Below are positions 17,475 to 27,000 of a DNA stretch of 64,000 bases, one piece after another. How positions within the stretch are numbered: position 1 is the stretch's first letter; every line of letters starts with the position of its first letter. Location of the stretch: the NCBI RefSeq assembly GCF_003050705.1, contig NZ_QAOG01000002.1:248001-312000 (forward strand), in the 5' to 3' direction. Position numbers and translations under genes: made by a program. The notes below the pieces were generated by a model. That model was not told where the DNA came from and did no database searches. It saw only the letters and a program-made list of their open reading frames with translations. The DNA is from Sphingomonas aurantiaca. Lineage in GTDB: Bacteria > Pseudomonadota > Alphaproteobacteria > Sphingomonadales > Sphingomonadaceae.

Positions 17475-17495
17475 CCGGAGTTCGCCCCGTCAGGC
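17469..17495. terminator. Bidirectional hairpin between convergent genes
   Basis: GCCTGAC (17469-17475) and GTCAGGC (17489-17495) form a 7-bp stem whose arms contain the stop codons of both convergent genes (the orphan regulator and the EAL phosphodiesterase). There is no T-tract, so it is a weak terminator at best, but it could protect both 3' ends. Confidence 0.4.
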
Positions 17496-19283
17496 GGCGG
17501 CGCGCGGGGTCCGCGCCGGATCGCCCGGATGCGCGATGGACCAGGCGCGGAATGCCGCCGCCGGCATCGGTCGCGCGAACAGGAACCCTTGGGCTTCGTC
17601 GCAGTCCATCGTCGCGAGGCAGGCTGCGACGCCCTCGGTCTCGACGCCTTCGGCGACGACCCGGTAGCCCAGTTCGTGCGACAACCGGATCATCGTCCGC
17701 ACGAGCGTCTGTTCGTCGCCGCCGTTGGTGGTCGAATCGAGGTCGCGCATGAAGCTCTGGTCGATCTTGACGACGTCGACGGGCAGCTGCTGGAGATAGG
17801 CGAGGCTGCTGTAGCCCGTGCCAAAATCATCGATCGCGAGCCGGATCCCGGCGGCGCGCAACGCGGCAAGCTGTTCGCGCGCCTGCGCGACGTTGCGCAT
17901 GATGGCGCTTTCGGTGACTTCGAGTTCGATCCGGTCGGCACGGACGCGGTGCTTGAGCAGCAGCAACTGGACCCGCGCGGCAAAATCGGGCTCCTCGAGG
18001 TTGTTGGCGGACAGGTTGATCGACAAATTGCCGTCAAATCCGTCGGCGATCCAGCCGGTCAGCTGTTCCATTGCGCGGTCGATGACCCAGTGCGTCAGCG
18101 GTTTGGCATGCAAGGTCTGCTCGATCAGCGGGATGAACTCGGCCGGCGACACCTCGCCCAGCACCGGATGGGTCCAGCGCAGCAGCACTTCCGCACCCAG
18201 GCATCGGCGGTCCGTCATGTCGACCCGGGGCTGGTATACGAGGCTCAACTGGTCGTCGCTCTCCAGCGCGGGCTCGAAATCGCGCAACAGTTCGTAGCGG
18301 CGGCGATGCGCGGTGTCGTTCGCGGACGAGAAGAAGCAGACGGTCGCCTCCTGCGTCCGCGCGTCCTGTGCGGCACCGTGCGCGAACCGCAGGAGGTCGG
18401 TCGGCTCGACCCGGCCGAGCACGACCGGCACGACGCCGACCGCGATCGTGGTGGCGAATCGCATCGACGATTTGATGCTGCACTCGGCGATCTTGTCCGT
18501 CAGCACCCTGACATAGGCGGCGTCCTCTATATCGGGCTCGGCGAAGAACACGAACTGGGTCGCCGCGACATGATAGGCACGCCGGGTCTGCGACAAGGCG
18601 TCGCGCAGTTGCAGCGCCGCCAGCCTGACCATCTCGACGACGTGCTCGGAGCCGAGCACGCGAGTCATGTTGTCGATCTGGTCGGTCCTCGCCAGATCGA
18701 GCATCACCAGCAGGCGACGCTCGCCGCCGTGATCGCGCGTGAAATCGTCGAGATCGTCGAGGAATTGCTGGCGGTTCGGCAATCCGCTGATCGGATCGAT
18801 CCGGCCAAACGCATGTTGCAGCTCGATCTGCGCCATCGCCATCGCGGCCAGATCGCGCAGCGCTGCCATCTCGTCGCCCGTCGCGGTGCGCGGTTCTTTC
18901 CCCAGCACGCACAACGCGCCGAGGCCATAGCCGTCGCGAGTCGTCAGCGGTGCGCCGGCGTAAAATCGCGTGCCCGAACGTGCGAGCTGGCTCGACGCGT
19001 AGAAGGGATCGTCGAGCAGATCGGGGATCACCAGCGGCGCGGTCTTCTCGGCGACTTCGGCACAGGGCGCACGGGTCCGGCCGAGTTCGGTATGGTCGAA
19101 TCCGACGCGGGACTTGAACCATTGGCGATCCTCGTCCGTCAATGAGATCGCGGCGACCGGCAGGCCGAATATCTGGCTCGCCATCCGGGTGATCCGGTCA
19201 AAGCTCTCGCTGGGTGGGCTATCGAGGATATCGAGCTGTTTGAGAGCGTCGAGCCGCGCTGCTTCGTACACCGGTTTAGTCAT
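17490..19283 (-). CDS. GAF - degenerate GGDEF - EAL c-di-GMP phosphodiesterase
   Basis: A 597-residue cytosolic signalling protein. The GAF domain (about 25-155) is followed by a GGDEF-fold domain (about 160-320) whose signature is lost (ATQFVFF at 241-247), so it cannot make c-di-GMP. The EAL domain (about 335-585) keeps the catalytic set: EVL in place of EAL (365-367), Asn423, Glu457 in LEVTESAIM, Asp485-Asp486 in IDDFGTGYSS, Lys507 and Glu545 in VVAEGVETE. It should therefore hydrolyse c-di-GMP. It lies 65 bases downstream of a diguanylate cyclase gene on the same strand. Confidence 0.9.
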   Translation of the reverse strand: MTKPVYEAARLDALKQLDILDSPPSESFDRITRMASQIFGLPVAAISLTDEDRQWFKSRVGFDHTELGRTRAPCAEVAEKTAPLVIPDLLDDPFYASSQLARSGTRFYAGAPLTTRDGYGLGALCVLGKEPRTATGDEMAALRDLAAMAMAQIELQHAFGRIDPISGLPNRQQFLDDLDDFTRDHGGERRLLVMLDLARTDQIDNMTRVLGSEHVVEMVRLAALQLRDALSQTRRAYHVAATQFVFFAEPDIEDAAYVRVLTDKIAECSIKSSMRFATTIAVGVVPVVLGRVEPTDLLRFAHGAAQDARTQEATVCFFSSANDTAHRRRYELLRDFEPALESDDQLSLVYQPRVDMTDRRCLGAEVLLRWTHPVLGEVSPAEFIPLIEQTLHAKPLTHWVIDRAMEQLTGWIADGFDGNLSINLSANNLEEPDFAARVQLLLLKHRVRADRIELEVTESAIMRNVAQAREQLAALRAAGIRLAIDDFGTGYSSLAYLQQLPVDVVKIDQSFMRDLDSTTNGGDEQTLVRTMIRLSHELGYRVVAEGVETEGVAACLATMDCDEAQGFLFARPMPAAAFRAWSIAHPGDPARTPRAAA

Positions 19284-19348
19284 AGTAACACTCTGGCAAA
19301 TATGACTTAAGTGAGTGTGAATACTCACCAGAATGATCATAACCTAAG

Positions 19349-21049
19349 TTAAGCGGCTCGTATAGGGTGCGTATGTCGGCTTCGCTTGGCGGCGTAGAGC
19401 GCCGCATCGGCACGCGCCCATGCCGCGGCGAAGCTCTGCGCCGCGGGCGTGGTACGCGAGCCCTGCATGAGCGAGGCGCCGACGCTGCCGCCGACCGGCA
19501 GCGTGATACCGTTGCTGACCAACCGCTCGCCCAAGGCGCGCTCGATTCGATCGGCGACAACCGCCAGCCGGACGTCGTCGGCGTCGGGCAACAATACGGC
19601 GAACTCGTCGCCGCCCAGCCGCGCAAGATGATCGCCGGCACGTACGACTCCGCGCAATCGCCGGGCGACCTCGACCAGCACGGTATCGCCGACGCTATGG
19701 CCGAACCGGTCGTTAATCGCCTTGAACCGGTCGAGATCGATCGCGACGATGCCGACGGACACACCGTCATCGGTCTGCGCGAGACGCTGGTCGAGCCCGC
19801 GACGGTTGAGCAGCCCCGTCAGCGGATCGGTCTCCGCCGCGGCCATCGCGCGCAGCTGCCGTTCGCGGTCTTCAGAGATGTCGATCGTCACGCCGACGAT
19901 CCGCAACGGGCTCCCGTCCGAGGCGCGCAGCAGCTTGCGGTCGCACCGCATCCAGCGGGGGCCGTTGACCGTCGCCAATTCATATTCGACCGAGGCGTTG
20001 TCGATCTCGCCGTCGAGCAGTGTCTGGACCGAGGCGGCATCGCGGTTCGCCGGCGCGATATATTCGCCATAGGTATCGAGGTCGATAGGCCCCGATCCGC
20101 CCGGCCCGCGCACGAACCGTGAGAAGCTCGGCGAGGTTTCGAACCGCCTGGATTCGACGTCGATATGCCAGAAGCCGCCGCGCACGGCTTCCATCGCCAG
20201 CGTCATCCGCGCGTTGATCTCCTGGAGCGCGCGATCCGCGCGTCGCCGCTCGGTAATGTCCTGGACATGCGCAATCATCCGGATGAGCGTCCCGTCGGGC
20301 GCGCGAACTGCCGACACCGCGAGCGAGGCATGGACCGGTTCGCCGCTCGGATGAAGATAGCGCTTCTCCAGCGTATACGTGTCGCGTTCGCCCGCCACGA
20401 TCTCATCGAACAACGTCACGTCGGCATCCTGATCATCGGGATGCGTGATGGTTCGGAAATCGAGACCCGCCACGTGATCGATCGACAGTCCAAGCATCGC
20501 GGCGAACGCGGCGTTGACGCGCTCCATCCGTCCGTCGGCGCCGGTGACGACCATGCCGACGGGAGCGTGCTCGAACGCATCGTTGAACATGATCTCGTTC
20601 TCGGCGATCCGCGCCTCGAGATCGCGTCGTACGCTGATGTCGGTGACCAGCACGACGACCCCGCGGACGATGCCGTCGGCATCGATATCGGGGACATAGC
20701 TGCCCTGCACGCGGCGCGCATTGCCGCCATCGAACAGCGAATATTCATAGGTGACGCGCGTACCGCTGAGCGCCTCGGTCAGGCGCGGCAGCACGGTCGG
20801 GAAATTGGCCTCGCCGACGATATCGCGGCAATGACGCCCGATGATCTGGTCGGGGCCGATCCCGCGCCATGCGGCATAGGTCGCATTGGCGAACCGATAG
20901 GTCAGGTCCCGGTCGAAATACGCGACCAGCCCCGGCAACATGTCGAGCACGGCCAGCGCGGAGGGCAAGCCGTCCGGCGAACGGCCGGCCCCGCTCAAAA
21001 TAGATCCATTCTGAAGTCTATCTGGCGCGGGGGTAGGGCGGTGGGTCAT
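19349..21049 (-). CDS. Multi-PAS diguanylate cyclase
   Basis: A 566-residue soluble protein with three PAS domains (about 30-140, 150-270 and 280-400) and a C-terminal GGDEF domain (about 405-565). The active site is intact (RLGGDEFAVLLP, 477-488), and RAGD at 470-473, five residues upstream, is the product-inhibition I-site. The second PAS ends in the usual VQDITERRR. It should make c-di-GMP from GTP in response to redox, light or small-ligand input. The ATG at 21049 has GGAG 4 bases upstream; longer in-frame starts lack a site. It probably works opposite the downstream EAL phosphodiesterase. Confidence 0.92.
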   Translation of the reverse strand: MTHRPTPAPDRLQNGSILSGAGRSPDGLPSALAVLDMLPGLVAYFDRDLTYRFANATYAAWRGIGPDQIIGRHCRDIVGEANFPTVLPRLTEALSGTRVTYEYSLFDGGNARRVQGSYVPDIDADGIVRGVVVLVTDISVRRDLEARIAENEIMFNDAFEHAPVGMVVTGADGRMERVNAAFAAMLGLSIDHVAGLDFRTITHPDDQDADVTLFDEIVAGERDTYTLEKRYLHPSGEPVHASLAVSAVRAPDGTLIRMIAHVQDITERRRADRALQEINARMTLAMEAVRGGFWHIDVESRRFETSPSFSRFVRGPGGSGPIDLDTYGEYIAPANRDAASVQTLLDGEIDNASVEYELATVNGPRWMRCDRKLLRASDGSPLRIVGVTIDISEDRERQLRAMAAAETDPLTGLLNRRGLDQRLAQTDDGVSVGIVAIDLDRFKAINDRFGHSVGDTVLVEVARRLRGVVRAGDHLARLGGDEFAVLLPDADDVRLAVVADRIERALGERLVSNGITLPVGGSVGASLMQGSRTTPAAQSFAAAWARADAALYAAKRSRHTHPIRAA

Positions 21050-21231
21050 GACGCTCCATACGACCGGCATGGTTAAGCGATAGTTTGCACTGCCGGACAA
21101 TATCGCACTCGGTCGGCGAAAGGGCAGGAGAGTCAAGCAATTGCGCGGTGGCGCGGGGGAAGATGTCACCGCGGCACGCGCGCAATTGTACAAAGCTCAT
21201 CAAGCCCGGCGGCTCGACGAATACTCCGTCA

Positions 21232-21984
21232 TTAGCCGTTCCGTGCGACCTGGAACCCGGCGAACGACTGGCTCACCGGCATGATCTCGAGCCGGTTGAT
21301 GTTCAGGTGTGGCGGCAGTTGGGCAATCCACAACAGCGTTTCTGCAAGGTCGCCCCCGGTCATCGGATCGGCACCGCTGTACAGCGTATCCGAGGCGGCT
21401 TGATCGCCCGCGGTGCGGACCAGCGTGAATTCGGTTTCGATCATCCCCGGCTCGATCGACGTCACGCGGACACCCTTGCCGTGCAGGTCCGATCGCAACC
21501 CCAGCGAGAATTGCTCGACGAACGCCTTGGTGCCGCCATACACGTTGCCACCGGTATAGGGGTAGGTCGCGGCGACCGACGAGATGTTGATGATCGCCCC
21601 CTTGCGCGCGATCAGCCCCGGCAACAGCCTGTGCGTCATCGACACCAAGGCGGTGACGTTGGTCGCGATCATCGTCTTCCACTGGTCGACGTTCGCCTGG
21701 TCCGCGGGCTTCGTCCCCAGCGCCAGCCCGGCATTGTTGATCAGCAGGTCGATATCGGCAAACGCGTCAGGCAAGCCGGCAAGGGCGGCATCGCGCGCGG
21801 TCTCGTCGCAAATGTCGAAGACCAGCGGATGAACCCTGTCCGCCCCCAGCGCGGCGACCAGTGCATCGAGCCGTTCGGCCCGGCGTCCGGTTGCGATCAC
21901 GCGCCAGCCTGCGCCCGCAAAGGCGTGCGCGGCGGCCTCGCCGATTCCGGAGGTGGCGCCGGTGATGAGGACGGTTCTGGTCAT
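21232..21984 (-). CDS. Short-chain dehydrogenase/reductase (YdfG-like)
   Basis: A 250-residue NAD(P)-dependent oxidoreductase. It has the classical SDR glycine motif (TGATSGIG, about residues 8-15), NNAG at about 80, and catalytic Ser and Tyr-x3-Lys in SSVAATYPYTGGNVYGGTK. Length and sequence style fit the YdfG type (serine/3-hydroxy acid dehydrogenase), but the substrate cannot be read from sequence. The ATG at 21984 is preceded by AGGA; a frame extended by 10 codons is not needed. The TetR gene upstream on the same strand may or may not be linked. Confidence 0.88.
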   Translation of the reverse strand: MTRTVLITGATSGIGEAAAHAFAGAGWRVIATGRRAERLDALVAALGADRVHPLVFDICDETARDAALAGLPDAFADIDLLINNAGLALGTKPADQANVDQWKTMIATNVTALVSMTHRLLPGLIARKGAIINISSVAATYPYTGGNVYGGTKAFVEQFSLGLRSDLHGKGVRVTSIEPGMIETEFTLVRTAGDQAASDTLYSGADPMTGGDLAETLLWIAQLPPHLNINRLEIMPVSQSFAGFQVARNG

Positions 21985-22076
21985 GATGCTTCCTAGCCGA
22001 GGTCCACCGCGCATCGGTGGCAGGCGCTATGTAGGCGCGATCCCCGCGGTCGCAAACGACACGCCGGCGGGAACGC

Positions 22077-22667
22077 CTAGAGCGCGCGCACCGCGGCCAG
22101 GATCATCCGGCCCGTCAATCGCGCCGTCTCGCCTTCGGACAGTTGCGGCCGCGACAGGGTGCGATGGCCGAGCCCGAACATGAACGCCAGGATCAGCTCC
22201 TCCGCGCCTTCGAGATCGTTGTCCGACAGGTCAGGGTTGGCGACGCAGGCGAGCTCGCGGATCATCTGCCGGAAATCGCGGCACAGGTCGGCGATCGTGT
22301 CCGCGACGTCGGCATTGCGATGCGCCTCGGCCATGATCTCGAACGACAGCGCCTCGTCACCCTTGGACAGGGCACGCTGCGCCAGCGCGACGAACCCTTC
22401 CTCGATCGAGAACTCGCCGGACTTCACCGACGCGTTCATCGCCTGGAGCTCGGTCATCTTCGCCGCCGTGTCTTCCGTGACGATCGCCTGGATCACCGCG
22501 TTCTTGCCCGTGAACAACCGATAGATCTGGCCGACCGATACGCCCGCCGCGACAGCGAGTTCGGACATCGGAGTCTGATGAAACCCTTGGGTCGCGAACA
22601 GGTGACGGGCGGCGGCAACGATACGCTCGCGGCTCCCGATCTCATGTTGCACTGCACGCAAAACCAT
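22077..22667 (-). CDS. TetR/AcrR-family repressor of the adjacent efflux operon
   Basis: A 196-residue regulator. The N-terminal helix-turn-helix (about residues 10-57) is typical (AARHLFATQGFHQTPMSELA, then GVSVGQIYRLFTGK), followed by a helical ligand domain. It is divergent from a complete RND efflux operon, the standard layout for a local repressor that drug or metabolite binding releases. An 18-bp perfect palindrome in the intervening 105 bases is its likely operator. The start is tentative, since the ribosome site is close to the ATG; a GTG at 22652 is an alternative. Confidence 0.9.
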   Translation of the reverse strand: MVLRAVQHEIGSRERIVAAARHLFATQGFHQTPMSELAVAAGVSVGQIYRLFTGKNAVIQAIVTEDTAAKMTELQAMNASVKSGEFSIEEGFVALAQRALSKGDEALSFEIMAEAHRNADVADTIADLCRDFRQMIRELACVANPDLSDNDLEGAEELILAFMFGLGHRTLSRPQLSEGETARLTGRMILAAVRAL

Positions 22668-22726
22668 ATCCTCAACGCGTTTTTTGGTTGACCCGCCGCT
22701 CGCACAATCCTAGCGGGCAGGCAAGT

Positions 22727-22744
22727 GGAATGAACGTTCATTCC
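22727..22744. promoter_or_regulatory. Candidate TetR-family operator
   Basis: GGAATGAACGTTCATTCC is a perfect 18-bp palindrome between the TetR gene and the efflux operon, ending 28 bases before the adaptor start. Length, symmetry and position are those of a TetR-dimer operator controlling both divergent promoters. Confidence 0.75.
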
Positions 22745-22772
22745 GGTAAAACCTATCTGCACGGACGTCGGG

Positions 22773-23999
22773 ATGCTCAACATGCAGCGATTGAATCTCA
22801 AGGGAACGGTGGCTTTCGCCGCGCTTGCACTGATGACCGCGTGCAGCAAGGAGGAGGCGCCCCCGCCGCCGCCCACGCCGACCGTCGGGGTCGTCAACGT
22901 CGCCGAGGAATCGGTCGTGCTCACCTCGGAGCTGCCCGGCCGGATCGCTGCGGTGGAGACGTCGGAAGTGCGTCCGCAGGTCAGCGGCGTGGTCCGCGAC
23001 CGGCTGTTCACCGAGGGGGCGATGGTCAGCAAGGGTCAGGTTCTCTACGCGATCGAGGACGCCCCCTATCGCGCGGCACTCGCCAGCGCGCAGGGGCAGC
23101 TCGGCGCGGCGCAATCGCAGATCAACGCGACCCGCCTCCAGGCGCAGCGCTACGGCCAGCTCGTCGCGCTGAATGCGGTCAGCAAGCAGGAGGCGGACAA
23201 CGCCACCGCGTCCGCCCAACAGGCGCGCGCCAATGTTGCAGCGCAGCAGGCGTCGGTCCAGTCCGCGCGCGTCAACCTCGGCTTCACGCGCATCAAGGCG
23301 CCGATCTCGGGTCGTATCGGCCGGTCGCTGGTGACCGTCGGCGCGCTCGTCCAGACCGGCCAGACCGATCCGCTCGCGACGATCCAGCGGACCAACACCG
23401 TCTATGTCGACGTCGTGCAGTCGGCCGCGCAGCTGCTCGATCTCAAGCAGGCGATGGCGACCGGCGGCGTGACCCGCGGCGACGGCAGCGCACGCGTCCA
23501 GCTGATCCTGCCGAACGGCCAGACCTACCCGATCGAGGGGCGTCTCCAGTTCGCCGAAGTCACCGTCGACCAGACCACTGGCGCGGTGACGCTGCGCGCG
23601 AGCTTCCCCAACCCCAACGGCCTGTTGCTGCCGGGCATGTATGTCCGTGCGAAGCTGGTCGAGGGTACGCGTCGCCAGGCGATCATGGCGCCCACCGCGG
23701 GCATCACGCGCGATCCGCGCGGCGGTGCGACCGCGTTGGTCGTCAACGCGCAGAACAAGGTCGAGCAGCGCACCGTCACCACCGACCGCGTGATCGGCGA
23801 CAAGTGGATCGTCACCAGCGGCCTGAAGCCCGGCGACAAGCTGATCGTCGAGGGCCTGCTGAACCTGCGCCCCGGCGCGACCGTCAAGCCCGGTGCTCCG
23901 CAGCAGATCGGCAAGGCCGCCGGCGCGCCCGGGGCTGCACCCGGAGGCGGCGACGCGTCCGGTGCGACCAGCAACAGCTCCGCGCAGGCCGGGAAGTAA
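22773..23999 (+). CDS. RND efflux periplasmic adaptor (AcrA/MexA type)
   Basis: A 408-residue membrane-fusion protein with a lipoprotein signal (ALALMTAC, Cys about residue 24), a proline-rich spacer (APPPPPTPTVGVV), a biotinyl-lipoyl-like domain (PQVSGVVRDRLFTEGAMVSKGQVLY), an alpha-hairpin (about 95-170) and a beta-barrel. It bridges the inner-membrane pump and the outer-membrane channel. First gene of the operon; the pump starts 6 bases after its stop. Two starts are possible (22773 and 22782). Confidence 0.93.
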   Translation: MLNMQRLNLKGTVAFAALALMTACSKEEAPPPPPTPTVGVVNVAEESVVLTSELPGRIAAVETSEVRPQVSGVVRDRLFTEGAMVSKGQVLYAIEDAPYRAALASAQGQLGAAQSQINATRLQAQRYGQLVALNAVSKQEADNATASAQQARANVAAQQASVQSARVNLGFTRIKAPISGRIGRSLVTVGALVQTGQTDPLATIQRTNTVYVDVVQSAAQLLDLKQAMATGGVTRGDGSARVQLILPNGQTYPIEGRLQFAEVTVDQTTGAVTLRASFPNPNGLLLPGMYVRAKLVEGTRRQAIMAPTAGITRDPRGGATALVVNAQNKVEQRTVTTDRVIGDKWIVTSGLKPGDKLIVEGLLNLRPGATVKPGAPQQIGKAAGAPGAAPGGGDASGATSNSSAQAGK

Positions 24000-24005
24000 C
24001 CGCCC

Positions 24006-27000
24006 ATGTCACGCTATTTCATCGATCGACCCATCTTCGCATGGGTCATCGCCATCATCCTGATGCTGGCCGGCATCCTCGCGATCCGCTCGCTGCCGAT
24101 CGCGCAGTTCCCTGAGATCGCCGCGCCCAAGGTGACGGTCGCGACGTCCTATCCGGGCGCCGACGCACAGACGCTCGAGAACACGACGACCCAGATCATC
24201 GAGCAGCAGATGAAGGGGATCGACAACCTTCGCTACTTCGCCTCGACCTCGGACGGCTCGGGCAACCTCGCGATCACGCTCACCTTCGAGCAGGGCACCG
24301 ATCCCGACATCGCGCAGGTCCAGGTGCAGAACAAGCTGCAGCAGGCGACGCCCCTCCTCCCGCAGGAAGTCCAGCAGGCGGGTCTGCGCGTCACCAAGGC
24401 GACCGCCAACTTCCTGCTCGTGATCGCCGCCTATTCGGAAAATGGCGCGCACGACCAGGTCGATCTCGGCGACCTGATCGCGTCGAAGCTCCAGGATCCG
24501 CTCAGCCGCATCAAGGGCGTCGGCGACACGCAGGTGTTCGGCGCGCAATATTCGATGCGGATCTGGGTGGATCCGTTCAAGATGTCGAACCTTGGCGTCA
24601 CCGTCACCGATATTACCTCGGCGCTGACCGCGCAGAACGCACAGGTTTCGGCGGGCCAGGTCGGCAGCCTTCCCGCGGTGAAGGGGCAGTCGCTCAACGC
24701 GACCGTCACCGCGCAGACTCGTCTCCAGACGCCCGAGCAGTTCCGCGCGATCATCGTCCGTTCGGCGACCAGCGGTGCGACCGTGCGTCTGTCGGATGTC
24801 GCCCGCGTCGAGATGGGTTCGGAAAACTACAGCTTCCAGGCGCGCTACAACGGCAAGCAGGCCGCAGGCTTCGGCGTGAAGCTGGCACCGGGCGCCAACG
24901 CGCTCGATACCGTCACGCTGGTCAAGGCCGAGGTCGCGCGGATCGCCAAGCAGTTCCCGCCCGACGTCAAGGTCGCCTTCCCGATCGACAACTCGACGTT
25001 CGTCCGGCTGTCGGTCGAGCAGGTCATCCACACGCTGATCGAGGCGATCGTCCTCGTCTTCCTCGTGATGTTCCTGTTCCTCCAGAATTTCCGCGCCACG
25101 TTGATCCCGACGATCGCGGTGCCGGTCGTGCTGCTCGGCAGCCTTGCCGTGCTTCAGGTCGCGGGGTTCACGATCAACACGCTGACCTTGTTCGGCATGG
25201 TGCTGGCGATCGGCCTGCTCGTCGATGACGCGATCGTCGTCGTCGAGAACGTCGAACGCCTGATCCAGGAGGAGGGGCTTTCTCCCAAGGAAGCCGCGAA
25301 GAAGTCGATGGACGAGATCAGCGGCGCGCTGATCGGTATCGGCTTGGTGCTGTCCGCGGTGTTCCTGCCGATGGCGTTCTTCAGCGGCTCGACCGGCGTG
25401 ATCTTCCGCCAGTTCTCGATCACCATCGTGTCGGCGATGGCGCTGTCGGTGCTGGTCGCGTTGATCCTGACGCCCGCGCTCTGCGCGACGATCCTGAAGC
25501 CCGCCAAGGACGGGCATGGCGAGAAGAAGGGCTTTTTCGGCTGGTTCAACCGCACCTTCGACAAGGGCGTCGGCAAATATGGCAACGGCCTGCGCCGCGT
25601 CGAGAAGGGCTGGGTCCGCACGATGCTGGTCTATGCCGTGATCGTCGTCGGCATGGCCTTCATCTTCCTGCGCCTGCCGTCGGGCTTCCTTCCCGAGGAA
25701 GATCAGGGCGTCATGTTCGCGCAGGTCTCGATGCCGTCGGGAACCCCGATGGAGGAAACCGCGCGGACGATGGACAAGGTCCGCGATCACTTCCTGATTG
25801 ACGAAAAGGCCAATATTTCGGGCATCTTCACAATCAGCGGGTTCGGTTTCGTCGGCCAGGGCCAGAATGTCGGCATCGCCTTCATCCAGCTCAAGCCGTG
25901 GGAGGATCGCAGCGGCAAGGACAACACCGTCGCCGCGGTCGCAGGGCGCGCCAACAAGGCGCTCGCCGGGATCCGCGCGGGCATGGTCATCGGCTTCGTG
26001 CCGCCCGCCGTGCAGGAACTCGGCAACGCCAACGGCTTCGACTTCATGCTGAAGGACAATGCCGGCGTCGGTCACGAGAAACTGCTCGAAGCGCGCAACA
26101 TGCTGCTCGGCATGGCCAGCCAGGACAAGCGCCTGATGCAGGTCCGCCCGAACGGCCTTGAGGATGCGCCACAGCTGAAACTGAACGTCGACCAGGCGCA
26201 GGCCGGCGCGCTCGGTCTCAGCCAGTCGGACATCAACACCACCGTCAGCACCGCCTTCGGTGGCGCCTACATCAACGACTTCATCGACCGCGGTCGCGTG
26301 AAGAAGGTGTATGTGCAGGCCGACGCACCGTTCCGCACGACGCCCGCCGATCTCGGCAACTTCTACGTCCGCGGCACGACCAGCAACGCGATGGCGCCGT
26401 TCTCGTCCTTCTCGACGACCAACTGGCAATATGGCCCGTCGCGTCTCGAGCGGTACAATGGCGTGGCCTCGTTCGAGATCATGGGTTCGCCGGCGCCGGG
26501 CGTCAGCAGCGGCACCGCGATCAAGGCGATGGAGGAGATGGCGGCCAAGCTGCCACCCGGCATCGGCTATGAGTGGACCGGCCTGAGCTACGAGGAAAAC
26601 CTGTCCGCTGGCCAGTCGACCACGGTCTATGCGCTGTCGCTGCTGATCGTGTTCCTCTGCCTTGCGGCTTTGTACGAGAGCTGGTCGATCCCGATCGCCG
26701 TCCTGCTCGTGGTGCCGCTCGGCGTCCTCGGCGCGGTGGCCGCGGCGATGATCTTCGGGCTGAACAACGACATCTACCTCCAGGTCGGGCTGATCACGAC
26801 GATCGGCGTGGCGGCGAAGAACGCGATCCTGATCGTCGAGTTCGCCGAGGAGAAGATGGGCGACGGGATGAACGCGGCCGATGCCGCGGTCGAGGCGGCG
26901 AAGCTTCGCCTTCGCCCGATCCTGATGACGTCGTTCGCGTTCATCTTCGGCGTGTTGCCGCTCGCACTGTCGAGCGGTGCGGGTGCCGGCGGTCAGAACG

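Noticed and set aside
17680..17760. GGDEQ string in the EAL protein as a possible GGDEF motif
   Set aside because: It lies at residues 521-525 within the EAL domain, far from the GGDEF fold, so the match is chance.
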